Positions 38,721-49,543 of a stretch of DNA of 64,000 bases are shown here, piece after piece; the stretch's first letter is position 1; each line of letters starts with the position of its first letter. A model generated the notes under the pieces. It was not told where the DNA came from. It was given only the letters and a program-made list of their open reading frames with translations, and made no database searches. Origin of the DNA: Sindora glabra (Eukaryota > Streptophyta > Magnoliopsida > Fabales > Fabaceae). The stretch is taken from contig CM035226.1 of the NCBI GenBank assembly GCA_020226215.1, forward strand, positions 95,628,895 through 95,692,894, in the 5' to 3' direction. Position numbers and translations under genes: made by a program.

Positions 38721-39771
38721 TCTTTATCACAATTTAAACTTAATCATGACCCGTATGTATCCTACTACCTAGTTTCTATCAGCCTCATACTAATTATATC
38801 AAATGAAAATTTCTTTAGTTTGTGGTGACTCAATTTTCCTTATAGATTTTATAGAAAAATAAATAGAGTCTTCCATATTTTTGGAAACTTTATAAAGGCC
38901 ACACATCTTAAATCATCCAACTTGTAAATTTATAGACTCAACAATAACACAAAGTACACATAGAATATACAATCTATAATATTTATTTACATAGATAACC
39001 TAATCTCATAATCTAACTATTAATTTCCTAACAAGGTAGTCTTTGATTCTTTAGAAATGCAATGAAATTTGAATGCACTTATTTCAACCTAAAAACATTA
39101 AAAATAAAAAGGAATAAGTTATGAGAACTTAGTGAGTATATATCTACCATAACCATACTTAAAATTAGTTATATAAAGTGATGGCATGCTAATTAAGCAT
39201 TAAAATAGAAGATAACTCCAAACTAAATTATTGGATTTCTGAAACATGCAATACCAATTCTTAGTGATGTATTTACCTACATACAACTTAAATTTCCTAT
39301 TTTACATCACAATTCATAATGGTTTCAACCATTCAATTTATATAATACAATTATAATTTTGCATGTAACTTATTCTAAGTAATCATCAAAGTAAGATTCA
39401 ATCACAACCAAGTTATCACAATCACATCAAATAGAAGTATTCAATAATAAGTAAATTTTAATGCCATATTACAATACATAATGATTTATAATAAATACAC
39501 ATGTATCCATTTTTTAACTTTTGAGTGAACTTATACTTTTTATAATCTGTTCATCTTTGTCCTTTTAGGGTTTACCTTATACCTTTCATTAATATATTAA
39601 TAGGAATTATCCATTTAGTATTCATAATATTATCCCTATTATATTTTCTATCTCAATTTCAATGTCACTCGTAGCATAATTTACAATATAATTTATACAT
39701 TAGAGCAACAATCACAATCCAATTTCAATTTGAAGCTATTGATTCATCATCACAAGGTAATATCAAAGCAC

Positions 39772-39774
<3 letters not shown>

Positions 39775-39837
<63 letters not shown>
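39775..39837. repeat. (AT)n microsatellite, ~31 repeats
   Basis: Uninterrupted AT dinucleotides. The equivalent site in the sister LTR (near 35,085) has about five, so the tract expanded after the element inserted. Confidence 0.95.
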
Positions 39838-39840
<3 letters not shown>

Positions 39841-40046
39841 GTATCACCATGCTTTCTTGCAAAGCCATAAACTTATTCACACTTTAATATGGTTTGCACT
39901 ACATTTCTTAAAAAACATTTCCTATATACATATAATAATGTGAATCTGGTCATAACATAAAATACATCCTTTATCATTATAATCCAATCATAATAAATTA
40001 ACAAGAGATAATAACTTCACATGCTTTCTGAGCATGGTTAATTAAC

Positions 40047-40688
40047 ATTCACTTTAAGGGTGCTTAATGAACGAGTTCGGTCGGATCAGGCTGAAGTTTG
40101 GAATGAATTAAAATCTATTTAAGTTTAGTCCATTAAGGCTTGTTTTTAAATAGGCCCATTTCAACTGGTATAGTTGGATCCAATCTTTCCGACTAGTCCT
40201 TTTTTATTTTTTATTTTTAATTTATATTTAATATTTTATTATTTATTTTATTTTTGTATTTTATATTTTATTTTTATGTTTATAAATTTTTCTTTTATAT
40301 TCTATATTTTTTTATATTCATTATTTTTATTTTTTATTTTTTATTTTTATTATATCTAATTATTTTGAGTATTTATATTTAATTTTTTTTACAATAACAT
40401 TGTATTTTATATTAAATTGTGATGTAAATATAACTAATAAGTTATTTTCTTTTTATAAAACATAAATATTATTTAATTTATTAAATATAAACAAATTTTA
40501 AAAAATAAATTAGTCTATTTAGGTCTTTGGACTAACCCAATCTATTTTGGTTTGCAGTCCACATGAGCTAAATCAAATTTGGCTTATTTTTTAATAGGCC
40601 TAAATTTTTTAATCTAGTCTACAAAAACCCTGTGATTAGTTCATTTGACTAATAAGTTTTGGACCTGTTAAGTACCCTTAATTCACTT
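40047..40688. mobile_element. hAT-type MITE 2 (626 bp) with perfect 8-bp TSD
   Basis: The element spans 40,055-40,680. Terminal inverted repeats TAAGGGTGCTTAA and TTAAGTACCCTTA match at 12 of 13. Exact TSD ATTCACTT lies at 40,047-40,054 and 40,681-40,688. The sister LTR has the empty site. Subterminal words 'gttcggtcggatc', 'taggccca' and 'ataggcct' resemble MITEs 1 and 3. The core is an extreme T-rich tract, which yields a spurious Phe/Tyr-rich frame at 40,174-40,359. Confidence 0.9.
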
Positions 40689-42875
40689 AAATTAGTAGTC
40701 ATTATCTTATCACAAGCATTATTTTCAAATCACTCATGCATGGCTACAAGAGTGATTTAATAATAATAATAGTTCATAATACACACTTTTAAGGATTTAT
40801 AGGTGGATGCATATATCATTCATATCATTTATAAGAAAAATTATAAACAAACCATTTTAAAAAAATAATATTAAAAAAATTATTTAAGGAAAATATATAC
40901 TCACCTCATGATGCCTTCCTATTTTTAGAAACTCCAAAATATCCATGATTTTCTTTTATTTTCTTCCCATTTCACCATTATAAGGGTATTACTTTTTATA
41001 TTTTCAAACATTATGATTCTAAGTTCAAATTATAACATGATAACACTCTAAATAATAAGATTCTTACATTTTTCAATATTAGCTTTTAAAATTAAAATAT
41101 GCTATAATACAAGGATTTTTAAAATTGAGCTTATACGAGTAAAATATTAAAATATGATGCTTTTAACAAACTTTATTCATATCACTCCACCATCCTATAT
41201 CATCATTTTATTATATTTTCAGAATTATCATTAAGAAATATAAGATTTTCATAAATAAAGGCCTCTTAAGTCAAGTGTAAAATAATTAAAATATTAAAGC
41301 TTTATGCTCTAAGAAGGTCTAAATCATATTATGTTATAAAACTATACACTTGATTCTTAATAATTTTAACTTTATTTTAAAGAGAATAAATATCTCATTT
41401 TAAGGATTTGCTTGAATTAAACTTCAAACACCAAAAATATTTAATTTTTATGATATAAATATACTCTAAGTATATTAGTCTAACATTCTAGAGTATTAAA
41501 TCTTTATTTTATCAGTTCTATATTAGGTAACTAAAATAAGATGATAAAAAAGAAATTTTCTAAATCTAACATAACACAGTTAAAATATTAAATTTTTATG
41601 CTAAAGAAACATTCTATTCATATCATTTTATGAAACTATACATTTAGTTTATAATATTTTTAGCTTTAATTCATTAAAAATCACCCAATCACATTTCACA
41701 TAGTTGGGGGTTTCTTGAATCATGTATAAGTATTCAAAATATTAGAATCTAGCAATCCATAAATACTCTAATGATAGTATTCTAGCATTCTACATCATAA
41801 AAGTCATATTTTTCATAAACTTCATTAAATATTTCAAAAGTGCATAAAAATGGATTTTTTAATCATGCATGAATAAGCATAAACATCAAAGTATCTTTCT
41901 CTAATGATATATTAACTTTACCTAAAAGGCTACAGCGACGTGCTAATCGCGGAAAGCACCTCTCTTAGTTAAAAAATGCAAAGATTTAATGCCTTGTATT
42001 GCAAAGGTTCCTAACCTCGATTTGAGCTCTTTCCCATGTCATAGAGCTTTTGAGCTAAAAAAAGGAACAATTCAAGCACATGGCAAAGCTCAATGGCTAA
42101 AGATTCAAGGAAGGCTAGTAACCTTACTCAGCTTCATCTGTAGGCTATAATTTGTAGCTTCTCCACACTGGCAAAATGCTATCACTAGATGGTGACTCAT
42201 AGGTAGTGAAATTAGGTGGTGACAACATAATAAATGGTAGTTATAAGAGATGGAGTCACTAATGAAAGAGAAAGAAAAAAGAGAAAAGAAGGAAGAGGGA
42301 AAGAAAAGAGATAGTGCTAAGAAAAAATGAGGAGGGAGGAGAGAGAAAAGAAAAGAAAGAATTACAAGCTATTATTCAATGCTTCATAGCGGGCCAAAAG
42401 CTCTCCTCTTAGTAGATCTTAACCTTTCATTCCTAACTTAAACTAATCTTAGCCATTTATTTAAATTTCTATTGTATAAAACTCCTTTCTTCCAATTATA
42501 TTTAGAATCCTAACTCAATTAATTCAATACTTTATGGATATTAAGAGAACAATTTATTAAACGATACGTTTGTATACATTTACCTATATATTTATATCAT
42601 AGTTCATCACACCCCAAATTGCAAACATATTTTCATAAATTTACAAATTTATGAATAAAAGCTATCTACCAAAACTGATACATTCTCCAAAACTTTTTCA
42701 CCCCTAATTTTTAATATTTTAATAAATAATTATACATATGTATATAAACATTCGTATGTTACCTTGGCATAAGTAAATATGATTTAATTAACTTCATTAA
42801 TTAAGAAAAATATTTTAAAGTTTTCAAAATAATAAAATAAAAATAAAAATATTACTTTGGGGGTATTACAATGGA

Positions 42876-43460
42876 TGATTTCCTTATTGTAATGACTAAT
42901 TAACATGGATAAGGCTAATAGGATTATTCAAGAATAATTATATGTTGGTCATAGTTATAATAAGTAAGGATAAAGTTAGTATTAGAGTAATATCTAGGAT
43001 TATCCTATATGGTGATGGCCCTTAGTATTAGTTGAGTTGCTAAATTACATTTGCTACCAAGGAGGTGTTGATTTGAACTATGTTAGTGGTTTATATGTAT
43101 TAGGAATCACATATAACTAATACCATTCTGATTAACTTTACGATATCCATGATTAGTGGTCATGGATTATACTTTGTAAATCTTTATACTTGTAGCCATA
43201 TCTAATAGTTTTATAAATTAAGAATGATAACATCTAGTGGATAACATGGTCTTGGACTTAAAGAGTCCTATATTACTTCATAAAATCAAGATGCTAGTCA
43301 AAGAAAGAGTGAGAATGGTCAAAACATTCCATTTTTTATTATAAATTTCTCACAACAAGTTGTGACCTAAATTGTGCAAGCCTTTAAACCTAATAGGGAT
43401 TGTGAACAACACATTCAAGACAATTGAAATAAGCAAAAAGAGTAAGAAAGAGAAAGTGAT
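42876..43460 (+). mobile_element. Ty3/gypsy 5' LTR part 2 and leader
   Basis: It resumes the gypsy LTR after the nested element: 'tgatttccttattgtaatgac' here corresponds to 'tgattttattattgtgatgat' near 51,930. Alignment with the 3' LTR can be followed for only about 100 bases because the 3' copy is broken off. The true LTR end and primer-binding site were not identified. Confidence 0.5.
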
Positions 43461-43469
43461 AGAAGTTTA

Positions 43470-43985
43470 ACAAAGAGAGGCCTTCAATAATTAGTTCTAT
43501 ATTGTTTATAAATTTCTAAAATTAAAGCCTTCTCATTACTTGACAACTAATTGTTTTTATGGACTCTTACCAATTTTGGCTCAAATTGAATGGTATAATG
43601 CTAAAGTGTCTTGAACCTTTGTTAATAGAATTACTAGGGTATTAACTATATGATGTGGCCTATTATTGGTGCACAAGCATGATTAAGCAAAGAGATTAAA
43701 ATGTCACACCTTTGTCTTAGGTAGCCTTTTAATAAACTTTTATTAGTTATTTCTTACCATTAAGTGTGAGGTAAGATAATGTTTATAAATTCAAGCATTT
43801 AAAGCAAAAGAGCTTTACTATAAGTAAGTATGATGCCTAATTTAATAAATTATCTTTATATGCAAGATGTTTGATACTTATGGAAAGAACAAAGATGAAG
43901 AGGTTTGTTCAAGGACTATAAAATTAGTATTTTAAGTACATCAATGCTAGTGATGCCATTACTTATTAGCAAATCTTAAATCAAC
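43470..43985 (+). pseudogene. Ty3/gypsy gag, N-terminal part (degenerate)
   Basis: Broken frames read as a plant gypsy Gag capsid. A 'RKLKPSHY' stretch lies at about 43,515. A region equivalent to 'W...F...F.....R' follows, then 'FKHLKQKSFTISKYDA' near 43,795, 'FNKLSLYA' near 43,840 and 'RTKMKRFVQGL' near 43,888-43,920. All are standard landmarks of this Gag type. Numerous stops and a later LTR-like insertion disrupt it. The reading continues downstream at about 45,130. Confidence 0.7.
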
Positions 43986-43989
43986 CTCT

Positions 43990-45115
43990 TTGCCTAAAGT
44001 TCTAGACCAAGGAAAGAAAATAATATAAAGCTCAAATGGGGAGTAAGAAGAAGAGTAGGTTAGCATAACTTTGATATGAACCAGTCTAACACTTTGCATA
44101 ATCAAGCCCAAGTAGAAAAGGAATTAATTTTAAGTTAAGGCCAAATGATAAAAGGAAGGCTCAAAAGAATACAAGAAGTAATTGGAGCTCATGTAAATGT
44201 GATTTTGGCTTAAGGAGCCTAAGTAGATGAAACAAATATAGTTGAAGTGTTGCTCATCCAAGCCCAAGAAATTTGAAGATAGTTGAAGTGCAACGAATCT
44301 GGACACATTTTCTCAATACGGAGCACAATAAATTAGGAGATAATTTCCTATTACGGAATTCAACGAATCTAGACACATTTTCCTAATATGAAGCATGACA
44401 AATCGGAAGATAATTTTCTAATTCAGAGTGTAATGAATTTGGACATATTTTCTTAATATGGAGTGCAATGAATCTGGACATATTTCCAATATGAAGTGCA
44501 GCAAATTCGGAGATATTTTCCTAATCAGGATTGTAACAAATAAGAAAAATTTGAGGATAATTTTCATTTTTAATTTAATATTAGGCAAAGTTTTGTATTT
44601 TTTCAATTATGGAATTTACTATTTGTATTTTCCTAAGAGTAGTATAAATAGGAGACAATGTAACTTAGAATTAAGCAGTTCATGAATAACACATAAATTT
44701 GAGTGTTTCTTCTCCAAAGTGTGAGAATATTATCTTCTTTTGCTCTTGTGAAACCTTACTTTGTCAATCTTCCTTTATAAGATTGGTGATTCAAATTCAT
44801 AAAAGCCCTCAATTTGTGCTTCAACCCAGGTGCATTGTTGTGTGGATTGATTAATTCGTGTTCGTGGTTGGACAAGTGGTCTAAGTAGCAGGTCACGTTC
44901 CTTATAACGTTGGTTGGCTACTTGCATTCGTTAGGTCATCGAACCATCTAAGTCAGAGCTTATCACTCCCAATTTCCTTTCTCATTTCTAGAGTGTGGCG
45001 CTTATATCATTCTTTTACATTATTTTTTATTTACTTTATTTGCCTACGCTGTGAAGATCGGGACACCCCTATGGAATTCCTTATCAAACTTAGTGCTACT
45101 TAACTAGTTACAAGT
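43990..45115 (+). mobile_element. LTR-like insertion within gypsy gag (probable solo LTR)
   Basis: Gag similarity is lost here and resumes near 45,130. The insert has a TATA box (agTATAAATAgga near 44,641), a 35-base repeat array upstream of it (44,286-44,565) and a GC-richer 3' part (44,820-45,080). That layout fits U3-R-U5 of a plus-strand LTR. The ends were not pinned down and no TSD was identified, so the limits are soft. No internal coding region is associated, hence solo LTR. Confidence 0.5.
44286..44565. repeat. Array of seven to eight 35-bp repeats
   Basis: Units start at about 44,286, 44,321, 44,356, 44,391, 44,426, 44,461 and 44,494, each 33-35 bases, with a decayed eighth to about 44,565. 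Each has the form 'gag-gcaa-gaat--ggacatattttcctaatatg', with alternation between a 'ggacacatttt' and a 'ggagataattt' version. They sit 80-350 bases upstream of the TATA box at 44,641, so they may be U3 enhancer-like repeats. Confidence 0.85.
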
Positions 45116-45129
45116 ATATCTCTTTAAGT

Positions 45130-45400
45130 TATTTCTATAAGTGAAGAAAGTAAATTGGTTACAAGGCTAATTATAAGGAGAGATGTAATAAGTTAACCAA
45201 AATTTTCAAGAGCCAATTGAGGTTCTAAACATGAAGCTTCATAAAAATAAAGCATTTTCCATAGGAAACCATCTTAATGCATGTGATGTAACAACAAGCA
45301 TTACAATATGTGTATATGTGTGGAAGAAATAACCTAGTATGTTATCAAAGTGGCCAAGTAGGCCATAAAGCAAAAGAATGTATACGGAACCATTCAAGCT
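45130..45400 (+). pseudogene. Ty3/gypsy gag, C-terminal part with altered zinc knuckle
   Basis: The nucleocapsid knuckle is at 45,340-45,381: C-Y-Q-S-G-Q-V-G-H-K-A-K-E-C. This follows the CX2CX4HX4C pattern except that the second metal-binding Cys is Ser (agt). Confidence 0.75.
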
Positions 45401-45559
45401 TTAGGGCTACCTTTATCACTCCTCAAAGGGTACACTGGTGACTTATTAATCTACTTTAATAAGAGACAAAGCCACTTTAAGATGGGTAATGGGGGCGGAA
45501 GTCATGGGAAGAATGTGAAAGCTAACAAAGTTGTAGTTTTCACCTTGACTAAACAAGAA

Positions 45560-46140
45560 GCCTGAGTGTCTAATGTAATAGTGATAGGTACTCTTAACAT
45601 AGATAATATTTCTATTTAAGTATCATTTGACCTTAATACTACCCATTCTTTTATTTCAAAAAGAATTGCCTTTTCATTGAAAAACCCTTGTTATGTTATA
45701 AAATTACCCTCAATGGTGATAACTCTTATAGATAAAAACTGTTGTAGTTACTTATATGATTAGAAAATGCCCAATAACTGTTTATAAATGTGTTGTGTCG
45801 TCAAATTTAATGTTATTAAATATGGTAGACTATGATGTAATTTTAGAAATGAATTAGTTATTTAGATATCACATGTGTTTGAATTATTTTAACAAAATTA
45901 TGACTTTTCCTATAAAGGGATCTTTATCAATTATGTTTCATGAAGAGAAGACAACTAAAGTTAAAGGCTTGATTTCCATCATGAATGCTTAAAAGTTTAT
46001 TAAAAAGAGATTTACTACTTATTTAACTATGGTTAGAACCTTAAATGATCCTGCCTGTAACATGAATAAAGTTTAAGTAATGTATGAGTTTTAGGATATG
46101 TTTTTAGGAGAATTGTTAGGATTACCACCAGATTGAGCAA
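45560..46140 (+). pseudogene. Ty3/gypsy protease region (degenerate)
   Basis: A frame near 45,590-45,665 reads 'SFDLNTTHSFIS', where the family has an aspartic-protease D-S/T-G-A-T-H-S-F motif. The catalytic Asp is kept but the following Ser/Thr-Gly is lost. Downstream sequence up to the RT is recognisable only in patches and has several stops. Confidence 0.6.
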
Positions 46141-46895
46141 TTGAGTTCAACATTAATCTAGTACTTAACATGGAACCAATTTCCTTACATCCTTATTGAA
46201 TGACACAAGCTGAGTTAAAAGAATAAAAAGTGCAATTAATGGAATTATTGCATAAAAGATTCATTTAACCTAGTTTATCTCCTTACGGAGACCTAGTATT
46301 ATTTATATATAAAAAAAGATAGATTTCTTCGCTTATGCATAACTATTGCGAATCAAATCAATTAATAATCAAGAAAAAAATCCTTTACCTTTTATTGATA
46401 ACATGTTTGATTAGTTACAAGGTATAAAGTACTTTTCAAAGATAGGCTTACTATCTAAACATTACTAGCTAAAAATTACTAGCTAAAAATTTAGGGGGTG
46501 GATGTACCAAAAATAGCTTTTAGAACTCAACATAGGTATTTTAAGTTTCTAGTTATATCATTTGTTTTGACCAATGCATTGACAACATTTATTAACCTTA
46601 TTAATAGAGTGTTTAAGCCTTTTATAGATAAGTTTTTTATTGTATTTATAAGTAATATCTTAATGTACTAAAAAAAGGAGGAACATGTTTAACATCTTTG
46701 GATTGTGATATAAATCTTATATGAATATTAATTGTATGCCTAATTTTCTAAATTGTGAATTATGGATAATTAATGTAAAATTTTTAGGGCATGTGGTGTC
46801 TTAAGAAGATGTTAGAATGGATTTATAAAAAATTTAAGCTATAGAAAGCTAGCCAAAACTCACTTCTATTATAAAAGTTTGAAGTTTTATGGGTT
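46140..46895 (+). pseudogene. Ty3/gypsy reverse transcriptase (inactive)
   Basis: Recognisable RT landmarks in order are 'IEFNINLVL' (46,140), 'QAELKE' (46,208), 'SLSPYGDLVLF' (46,272), 'SFVLTNALTTF' (46,558) and 'NRVFKPFIDKFFIVFI' (46,600-46,650). The catalytic Asp-Asp pair that should follow 'FI' is Ser-Asn (agt aat, 46,651-46,656). Stops and frameshifts occur throughout. The element cannot encode active RT. The fragment is followed at once by hAT MITE 3. Confidence 0.8.
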
Positions 46896-47427
46896 TAATA
46901 GTAGAGGTGTAGGTCGCCCGGCCCGATGAGCCTGACCCTGAAAAATAAAGTATTTGAACTCTTTTTTTTTAGCCCGATGGGACCTTTTTTTATGGCCCGA
47001 TTAATAATCGGGCCAGGCTCAGGCCAGGGCTAAGGCAAAAAAGCTCGATAGGCCCGGTCCGGCCCGATTGTAATAATTTATTTTTAATAATATAATTATA
47101 TATTAAAAAATATAATATATCTAATTATTTTTAATATAAAAATATTAATTTAACATAATTAAATATTTTATATATTTAAATATCATATTATCTTTTTAAA
47201 TATATATATTTTTTATTTTAAAATTTTATTTTTTATTAAAAAAATAAAAAAATAATGTTTTTGGGCTTTCGGGCTTTTTAATTTAAAATTTAGGTCGAGC
47301 TGGGTCAAAATTTTTTAAAACATAAACGGGTGGGGCCCGGTTCGGGCCTTCAATTTTATATGATTTAACCCAGATGGCCCGGCTCGAAACCCGCCCGCCC
47401 CCGCCCATGTACACCTTTATTTAATAG
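46894..47427. mobile_element. hAT-type MITE 3 (518 bp) with perfect 8-bp TSD
   Basis: The element spans 46,902-47,419. Terminal inverted repeats TAGAGGTGTA and TACACCTTTA match at 9 of 10. Exact TSD TTTAATAG lies at 46,894-46,901 and 47,420-47,427. Subterminal DNA is unusually GC-rich for the window ('cgcccggcccgatgag', 'gcccgcccccgccc'), with an AT-rich core. It splits the gypsy RT from its RNase H, whose reading resumes right after the second TSD. Confidence 0.92.
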
Positions 47428-47975
47428 GGCATTATAAGCAATTTGCTAAGGACTTTCCAAAATTGGCAAGGCCATTGATAAGTTAACCAAAAAGGGAGTC
47501 AAGTTTAAATAAACTAACAATTGTGAGAATAATTTTCAAAAATTAAAAATATGTTTAACTTCTATTCCTATATATACTTTACTACCAAGTGCTAGTGGAT
47601 ATGTAATATATTATAATGCTTTTAAAGTTAGATTGTTTGCTAATGCTAGATTAGGTTATGTGCTAATGTAGCATGGAAGAGTCATCACATATACCTCTTT
47701 CTAATTTAAAAATCATGAAGCTAATTTACCAACACATGACTTAGAAATGGCTATAGTGGTGTTTTTATTAAAAATTTGGAGACATTACCTATATAAAGAA
47801 ACTTGCCAGATTTACATTGATTTTAAAATTCTAAAGTATATATTTTTAAGTAGAAAGATCTAAATTTAAGTCAATAAAGATGCGTGGAGCTTATTAAGGA
47901 CTATAATTGTTTAATTCTTTACCGCTTTGGTATAGTAAATGTTATAACTGACATGTTGAGTAGGAAATTTTTAGG
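47428..47975 (+). pseudogene. Ty3/gypsy RNase H (degenerate)
   Basis: The reading resumes with 'GHYKQFAKDFPKLARPL' at 47,430. Segments equivalent to 'SGGYV.Y.DAS..GLG.VLMQ' follow near 47,590-47,670, then 'HEANLPTHDLEMA' near 47,717-47,750, 'IWRHYL' near 47,775 and an 'ADALSRK'-like end near 47,965. These are in shifting frames with stops. Confidence 0.75.
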
Positions 47976-48169
47976 CATTTTAGCAAAAATGCTATTAAAT
48001 GGTCAAAAGGTATTGCTTGCATGAATAATAGTGGAATTAGTACCCATTGGAAGAATTAAGAAGTCTTAAAAAATGACCTTTAATATATTTCTTTGAAAGA
48101 GGAAGTGATAGTCAACTAGAAGAATGATTTCACTATTGATGAGAAAAGGGTTATCTAATATTGAAAATA

Positions 48170-49440
48170 ATTTTAGTTTTTATTTTAGGAGTGGAATGAA
48201 TTGCTACATTAAGCACACTATCCTTCATACATCATGCACCTAAAAGTGACCAAGACATATAATGATTTGTGAAAAATCTTTTGGAGGAAAAGGATTAACA
48301 TAGATATGTTAGATTTTATGACCAAATATCTTATCTATTAGTAGGTGAAAGTAGAGTACTATTGATTTGTAGGATTATACCAATCATTGTAAGTTTTAGA
48401 ATAGAAATAAAAGAGCATAATCATGGACTTCCCAATATATTTGCCCATATGCCTTAAAGGGCATGTATTTATTTAGGTGATAGTGGATCGATTAACTAAG
48501 ACAACATATTCCTATTAGTTATAAACACCTATTCAATAGCATAGTATGCATATATGTATTTGTAAAAGATTGTTCCTCTATATAAAGTCCTTCTTACTAT
48601 CATTTTTTATAAAGGAAGTCAATTCATTACTCATTTTTGAAAATCTTTTTAGTAAGCTTTAAGGAATCAACTATGTTTTAGCACACCTTTCATTTGTAAA
48701 TGGATAGGTAGTCAAAGCATACCATGTAAGTGTTAAAAGATATACATAAGGCATGTACCCTTGAGTTTGAAGGCAATTAGAAAAGGTAATTACCATTAAT
48801 AGAATTTGCATATAATAATAGTTATCAAACTAATATCAAAATGACTTCTTTTAAAGCATTATATGGTTAAAAATATAGATTAGTGTGGGATAGTTTAAGT
48901 CAGGAGAGGCTAAACTTTAAGACCTGACTTGGTGATGGAAGCATTAGAGAAAGTGCTAATTATCTAGGATGAGTTAACAATAACACAAGATTGATAAAAG
49001 CTTTATGCAAATATGAGGAAGAGAGATCTAGAATTTTAAGTAAAAGATAGAGTATTCCTCAAAGTCTTACCAATGAAAAGAGTTATAAAATTTAGTAAGG
49101 AAAGTTTCACTATATGAGGCCTTTTCCCATTCTTAAGTGTGTTGGAGCAATAATCTACCGCTTGGAGCTACCAAATAGTTTACATGTCATCCATTTTGTC
49201 CTTTATGTTTCCATGCTTTAAAATTATATGCTAGATGACTTTCACCTCATTAAGAAGGGACCACTATAGTTAGATTCCAAATTATTGTATAAGGAACCAT
49301 TGGTGAAAATCTTGGAGCACCAAGCCTAAAAACTGAGATCAAAGGAAGTGCCACTAGTAAAAGTTTTATAAGAGCATCATGGAATGGAAATTGCCACTTA
49401 GAAATTAGAAGATAATATGAGGTAGAAATGCCCTCATTTT
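48170..49440 (+). pseudogene. Ty3/gypsy integrase and C-terminal tail (degenerate)
   Basis: Landmarks are 'VIVDRLTKTTYSY' at 48,480, 'KGSQFITHF' near 48,612, 'GPFPILKCVGAIIYRLELP' near 49,120 and 'HFVLYVSML' near 49,195. A final 'VPLVKVL-EHHGMEIAT' to 'CPHFFG' reading lies near 49,345-49,445. The tail resembles the C-terminus of Tekay/Del-type chromoviruses, which is a tentative lineage call. Stops and frameshifts are frequent. It is followed by the polypurine tract at 49,527. Confidence 0.75.
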
Positions 49441-49526
49441 TTTGGTAAGCTTTAAGGCTTAAGTCCTATCACCTTCATTAAGTAAACTATCGTATGTACC
49501 ACCTTTGAGAATTTGAGAATGAATTC

Positions 49527-49543
49527 TTTTAAAGGGGGAGTAT
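49527..49543 (+). other. Polypurine tract of Ty3/gypsy element
   Basis: TTTTAAAGGGGGAGTAT directly precedes the TGTTACACC start of the 3' LTR. Confidence 0.8.

Larger units (their letters stand above)
37494..38724 (-). other. Internal domain of LARD-like element
   Basis: Only 1,231 bases long and AT-rich. The frames at 37,742-37,927 and 38,309-38,515 have no gag or pol features. The element would need enzymes supplied by another retrotransposon. Confidence 0.7.
38725..42870 (-). repeat. 5' LTR of LARD-like element (4.1 kb)
   Basis: The sister of 33,994-37,493, enlarged by the hAT MITE at 40,055-40,680 and by a 63-base (AT)n tract at 39,775-39,837. Confidence 0.8.
33989..42875 (-). mobile_element. 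Nested non-autonomous LTR retrotransposon (LARD-like)
   Basis: An 8.9-kb element (33,994-42,870) lies on the minus strand inside the gypsy 5' LTR. It has long direct repeats (33,994-37,493 and 38,725-42,870), both ending on the plus strand in GGTATTACA, i.e. starting TGTAATACC on the minus strand. A primer-binding site is at 38,713-38,720 (minus strand TGGTATCA, initiator-Met tRNA type). A polypurine tract sits next to the 3' LTR (minus strand AAAAGGGGAAGA). The 1,231-base interior has no coding sequence. Flanks ATAAA (33,989-33,993) and ATGGA (42,871-42,875) fit a 5-base TSD with two G-to-A changes. The undisturbed host sequence is seen near 51,920-51,935. Large LTRs and a non-coding core match the LARD class, although deletion of a coding interior is possible. 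Confidence 0.8.

Noticed and set aside
40174..40359. Phe/Tyr/Ile-rich 61-codon frame
   Set aside because: It is the T-rich core of hAT MITE 2, low-complexity sequence.
44418..44685. Overlapping frames across the 35-bp array
   Set aside because: The frames come from the tandem units (multiples near 35 bases) and are open on both strands. The region reads as LTR control sequence.
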